A stretch of DNA of 32,162 nucleotides, taken from the IMG/VR virus record IMGVR_UViG_3300025853_000369, positions 1 to 32,162 of that record; one strand, 5' to 3'. The position numbers and the translations under genes were made by a program. Positions 30,141-32,162 of this stretch are shown piece by piece. How positions within the stretch are numbered: position 1 is the first letter of the stretch; each line of letters opens with the position of its first letter. Source of the stretch: a virus. Under the pieces are notes generated by a model, which was not told where the DNA came from, did not search any database, and was given only the letters and a program-made list of their open reading frames with translations.

Positions 30141-30308
30141 ATGACAGATAGTAATAAGGAACAGGTTAACTTTTTATTAGATAGGGATGTTAAAGCGGAG
30201 ATAATGCGCTTTTGCAAAGAGCGGGGGACCACACTCACATTTTTACTGCAAAAGCACATTCAGGAGATTTTGAAAAAGTCTGATAAAGATCGAGGCTATT
30301 TGCCGTAG
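30141..30308 (+). CDS. Ribbon-helix-helix transcription regulator (Arc/MetJ-like)
   Basis: A 55-residue protein: MTDSNKEQVNFLLDRDVKAE leads into a RHH layout. QVNFLLD is the strand, VKAEIMRFCKERG the first helix, the turn follows, and LTFLLQKHIQEILKK is the second helix. Such proteins are dimeric repressors. The ATG has GAGGGG 8 bases upstream, supporting translation. It is divergent from the - strand operon, so it could control it. Its stop lies 13 bases into the 3' end of the convergent DNA polymerase gene. Confidence 0.75.
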   Translation: MTDSNKEQVNFLLDRDVKAEIMRFCKERGTTLTFLLQKHIQEILKKSDKDRGYLP

Positions 30309-32162
30309 CGAAAGCCTTCCACGGTGTCGGCGTCGATGGGCAAACCATAAGCCCATGCAGGCGTCGTGGTCATCACTTCGGTTAGCTTATCCGCACAATG
30401 CCCCTCGACAACCAGTTCATCATGCACAGAAAAGAGCACCGGTAAATCAGCATCGTAAGCCCGGACAATAGATTCGCGCATAAGATCAGCCGCCGCACCT
30501 TGCGTGGCGTTTTCCGACAAAATGATATGTGACAAAGCCCGACGCGGCCAAGGTTGCCCAGCTTTACGTTTACCCGAACCCCATAGCACTGTTAATTTTT
30601 CGCTTGGCTCATCTTCCCATGGCGCTTGGTCCATTTCCCAGCGTGGCTGGGGGTATGCGATAACACGGCCCGATGGCAATTGCATCCAAAGCCAGTCGGG
30701 ATAGTTGTACAAAAAAGATAGGCGGCCTTGCGTGAATACTTGGCCGGGATTTAGCACAGCGTTTTGTGCAGCGCGGGCGAGGCCGTACCAAAAAGGCTTT
30801 GCCCAGGGGTTAGCTTGCCGGTACGCATCGACGATAGCTTGCGCGTCTTCTTCTGGCAGCTTAATGCCGTAGTTTCTCGCCATGTTTTGCACAGCTCGAC
30901 GACCGCCGCCGAAACCACACGCAAGCACACCTTGTTTTGCAGCTTGGCGCGGATCCCACATTTGTTGGAATATGGGGGAGCGGTTCGCTGTTTCCATGTA
31001 AATATCACCACCAGCGCGGAACACCTGTAATAAATCATCGGCCAGGCTGTCATTACTCAACCAAGGCAAAACACGTGCTTCGATTTGGCTGTAATCTGAC
31101 CAAGTGAGGCCGTGAGGGGAGTGGATAGCCGAACGAACAAGGCGGGCGAGGGTGTCCGATGGTTTGTTGAGCGGGGCGCCAGCTAGCACTAGATCAATCT
31201 GTTCTTGCGGATTTTCGAAAACATTACGCTTAAAATTTTGTAACTGTAACCCGCGAGACGAAAAACGGCCCGTCGATCCTGCACCTGACCAGATCAATGA
31301 ACCGCGCACACGGTTTGACACATGTGTGTCAGACATTGATTTATACTTGGCAACAGTAGAGCCGCCGGCGTCTTCGATGAGTTCAGCGAAACGGCGTAGG
31401 CGGTCGGGGGTTTCTGGATTACTTAGCAGAGCGGAGCGCTTCTCACGATCAAAAGCTATCTTTTCGTTCTTTATAAGTGGTTTTATGTGGCCTTCTTCAA
31501 ACTCACGCCTGAACCATGCGTCTCTATCTTTCCGGGCGGTGTGCTTCTGAACACAACCATCAGTTAGTTCAGACAATTGCGCGTTAACATCTGCCCGTAT
31601 TTCTTCGGACCGTTCCAGGGCTGCCGTGGCAAATTGGATATCGACAGGCACACCGTGGTCGTTTATATCCTCAGTAATGTGGTACTGCCGCCATTGATCG
31701 GGTGTTATATCTGGCACCACTGACATAGCCATCCTCATAGTTGCCACATCCATTTCACAGTAATCACGCATTGTCTCTTTATCGCCAGGTTTCCATTGTG
31801 TCAAAAAGCCCGGAGCGCTGTACTCACGTATAAGCCGCGCGCCTTCTTTTTGTTTCTGTATCGGTAGATCAAGAGCAATGCACAAATTGCCGAGCGAAGC
31901 GGGCAAGGATCGAGCGAGAGCGCGAGCAGATGAGCACCGCCACTGAGTTAGGGCAACGTCAATCTTTAAAACGTTCTCAAATATTTGGCGTTCAAAAGCG
32001 GCATTGTGGGCAGTGATGGGGCCGCCGTTTTTGATGTAGTCGAGGACGGGAGCGGGAAAAGGGGCATCTTCCGAAAACCATGTTGTGGCGGGGTTGTCAC
32101 CGAAAGCGTAGCTCATGCAAATTACTTCGGTCGTCTCGTGTCGTGCGTACTGGTACAAACCG
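30296..32162 (-). CDS. DNA polymerase, family A (5' end outside window)
   Basis: Phage replicative polymerase of the PolA type with proofreading. The visible 620 residues (counted from TTG 32158) start at ...YQYARHETTEV, so the first exonuclease motif (a D-x-E strand) lies beyond the window. Exo II is HNAAFERQ (51-58) and Exo III YCEMDVATM (133-141). Polymerase motif A is SDYSQIEARVL (354-364), motif B KQGVLACGFGGG (408-419) and motif C VHDELV (578-583). No 5'-3' exonuclease domain is visible. It converges on the ribbon-helix-helix gene and ends with TAG at 30298-30296. TTG 32158 is not necessarily the start. Confidence 0.95.
   Translation of the reverse strand, partial: GLYQYARHETTEVICMSYAFGDNPATTWFSEDAPFPAPVLDYIKNGGPITAHNAAFERQIFENVLKIDVALTQWRCSSARALARSLPASLGNLCIALDLPIQKQKEGARLIREYSAPGFLTQWKPGDKETMRDYCEMDVATMRMAMSVVPDITPDQWRQYHITEDINDHGVPVDIQFATAALERSEEIRADVNAQLSELTDGCVQKHTARKDRDAWFRREFEEGHIKPLIKNEKIAFDREKRSALLSNPETPDRLRRFAELIEDAGGSTVAKYKSMSDTHVSNRVRGSLIWSGAGSTGRFSSRGLQLQNFKRNVFENPQEQIDLVLAGAPLNKPSDTLARLVRSAIHSPHGLTWSDYSQIEARVLPWLSNDSLADDLLQVFRAGGDIYMETANRSPIFQQMWDPRQAAKQGVLACGFGGGRRAVQNMARNYGIKLPEEDAQAIVDAYRQANPWAKPFWYGLARAAQNAVLNPGQVFTQGRLSFLYNYPDWLWMQLPSGRVIAYPQPRWEMDQAPWEDEPSEKLTVLWGSGKRKAGQPWPRRALSHIILSENATQGAAADLMRESIVRAYDADLPVLFSVHDELVVEGHCADKLTEVMTTTPAWAYGLPIDADTVEGFRYGK

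Noticed and set aside
30764-31550. + strand ORFs inside the polymerase gene
   Set aside because: They are antisense to conserved polymerase motifs.
1-32162. Integrase, tRNA genes, CRISPR arrays, insertion sequences
   Set aside because: None was recognised on reading; the repeats seen are protein-coding domain repeats or short operator-like repeats.

Overview
This window is most of the late region and part of the early region of a tailed dsDNA bacteriophage (or prophage) with siphovirus-type tail genes. The virion genes sit on the + strand from 60 to 26325. A compact - strand operon runs from about 30033 down to 26347, and a family A DNA polymerase runs off the right edge on the - strand. The host is probably a Gram-negative, perhaps marine gammaproteobacterium. 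The reasons are moderate GC, Sec and lipoprotein signals of proteobacterial type, a peptidase-type endolysin with a small proline-rich lipoprotein nearby, and a c-type heme protein that needs a periplasm. No integrase, tRNA, CRISPR array or insertion sequence was seen, so the lifestyle is undecided.

Layout, left to right. Small and large terminase (60-2496, lambda Nu1/gpA type). Then an unusual 7.6-kb block (2493-10128) between terminase and the head genes. It encodes a small secreted HdeA/Rap1a-like protein, a 985-residue secreted beta-propeller protein with two CxxCH heme motifs related to the hydrazine-synthase-alpha-like family, a secreted Fn3-like protein, and two large beta-sandwich proteins. 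Next come a gpZ-like protein, a gpW-like protein, the portal, an S49 protease with a probable nested scaffold, a decoration protein and a Mu gpT-type major capsid protein followed by a terminator (to 15260). The tail module follows (15274-24307): connector, two tail-completion proteins, tube protein, G/GT chaperones made by -1 frameshifting, tape measure, two distal tail proteins, a gpJ-like tip protein and a fibre. A membrane coiled-coil protein and a probable receptor-binding or fibre protein close the strand and meet the lysis genes at a bidirectional terminator (26326-26348).

The - strand operon is built almost entirely of tiny genes joined by ATGA, TAATG or TTGA overlaps. Several are shorter than 40 codons: two adjacent 33-residue membrane peptides and a 25-residue membrane peptide. 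It ends with an M15-type endolysin and so looks like a lysis cassette led by accessory early genes, including a GIY-YIG (T5orf172) protein. A four-helix membrane protein gene (28180-28851) carries an A_AAA_AAG slippery heptamer seven codons before its stop. A -1 shift there opens an 88-residue extension that exactly fills an otherwise empty 230 bases. A divergent, AT-rich control region (30034-30140) precedes a 55-residue ribbon-helix-helix regulator.

The two most unusual things are the exported di-heme protein within a phage morphogenesis operon and the predicted frameshift-extended membrane protein. All assignments come from reading motifs and gene order; no database search was run.
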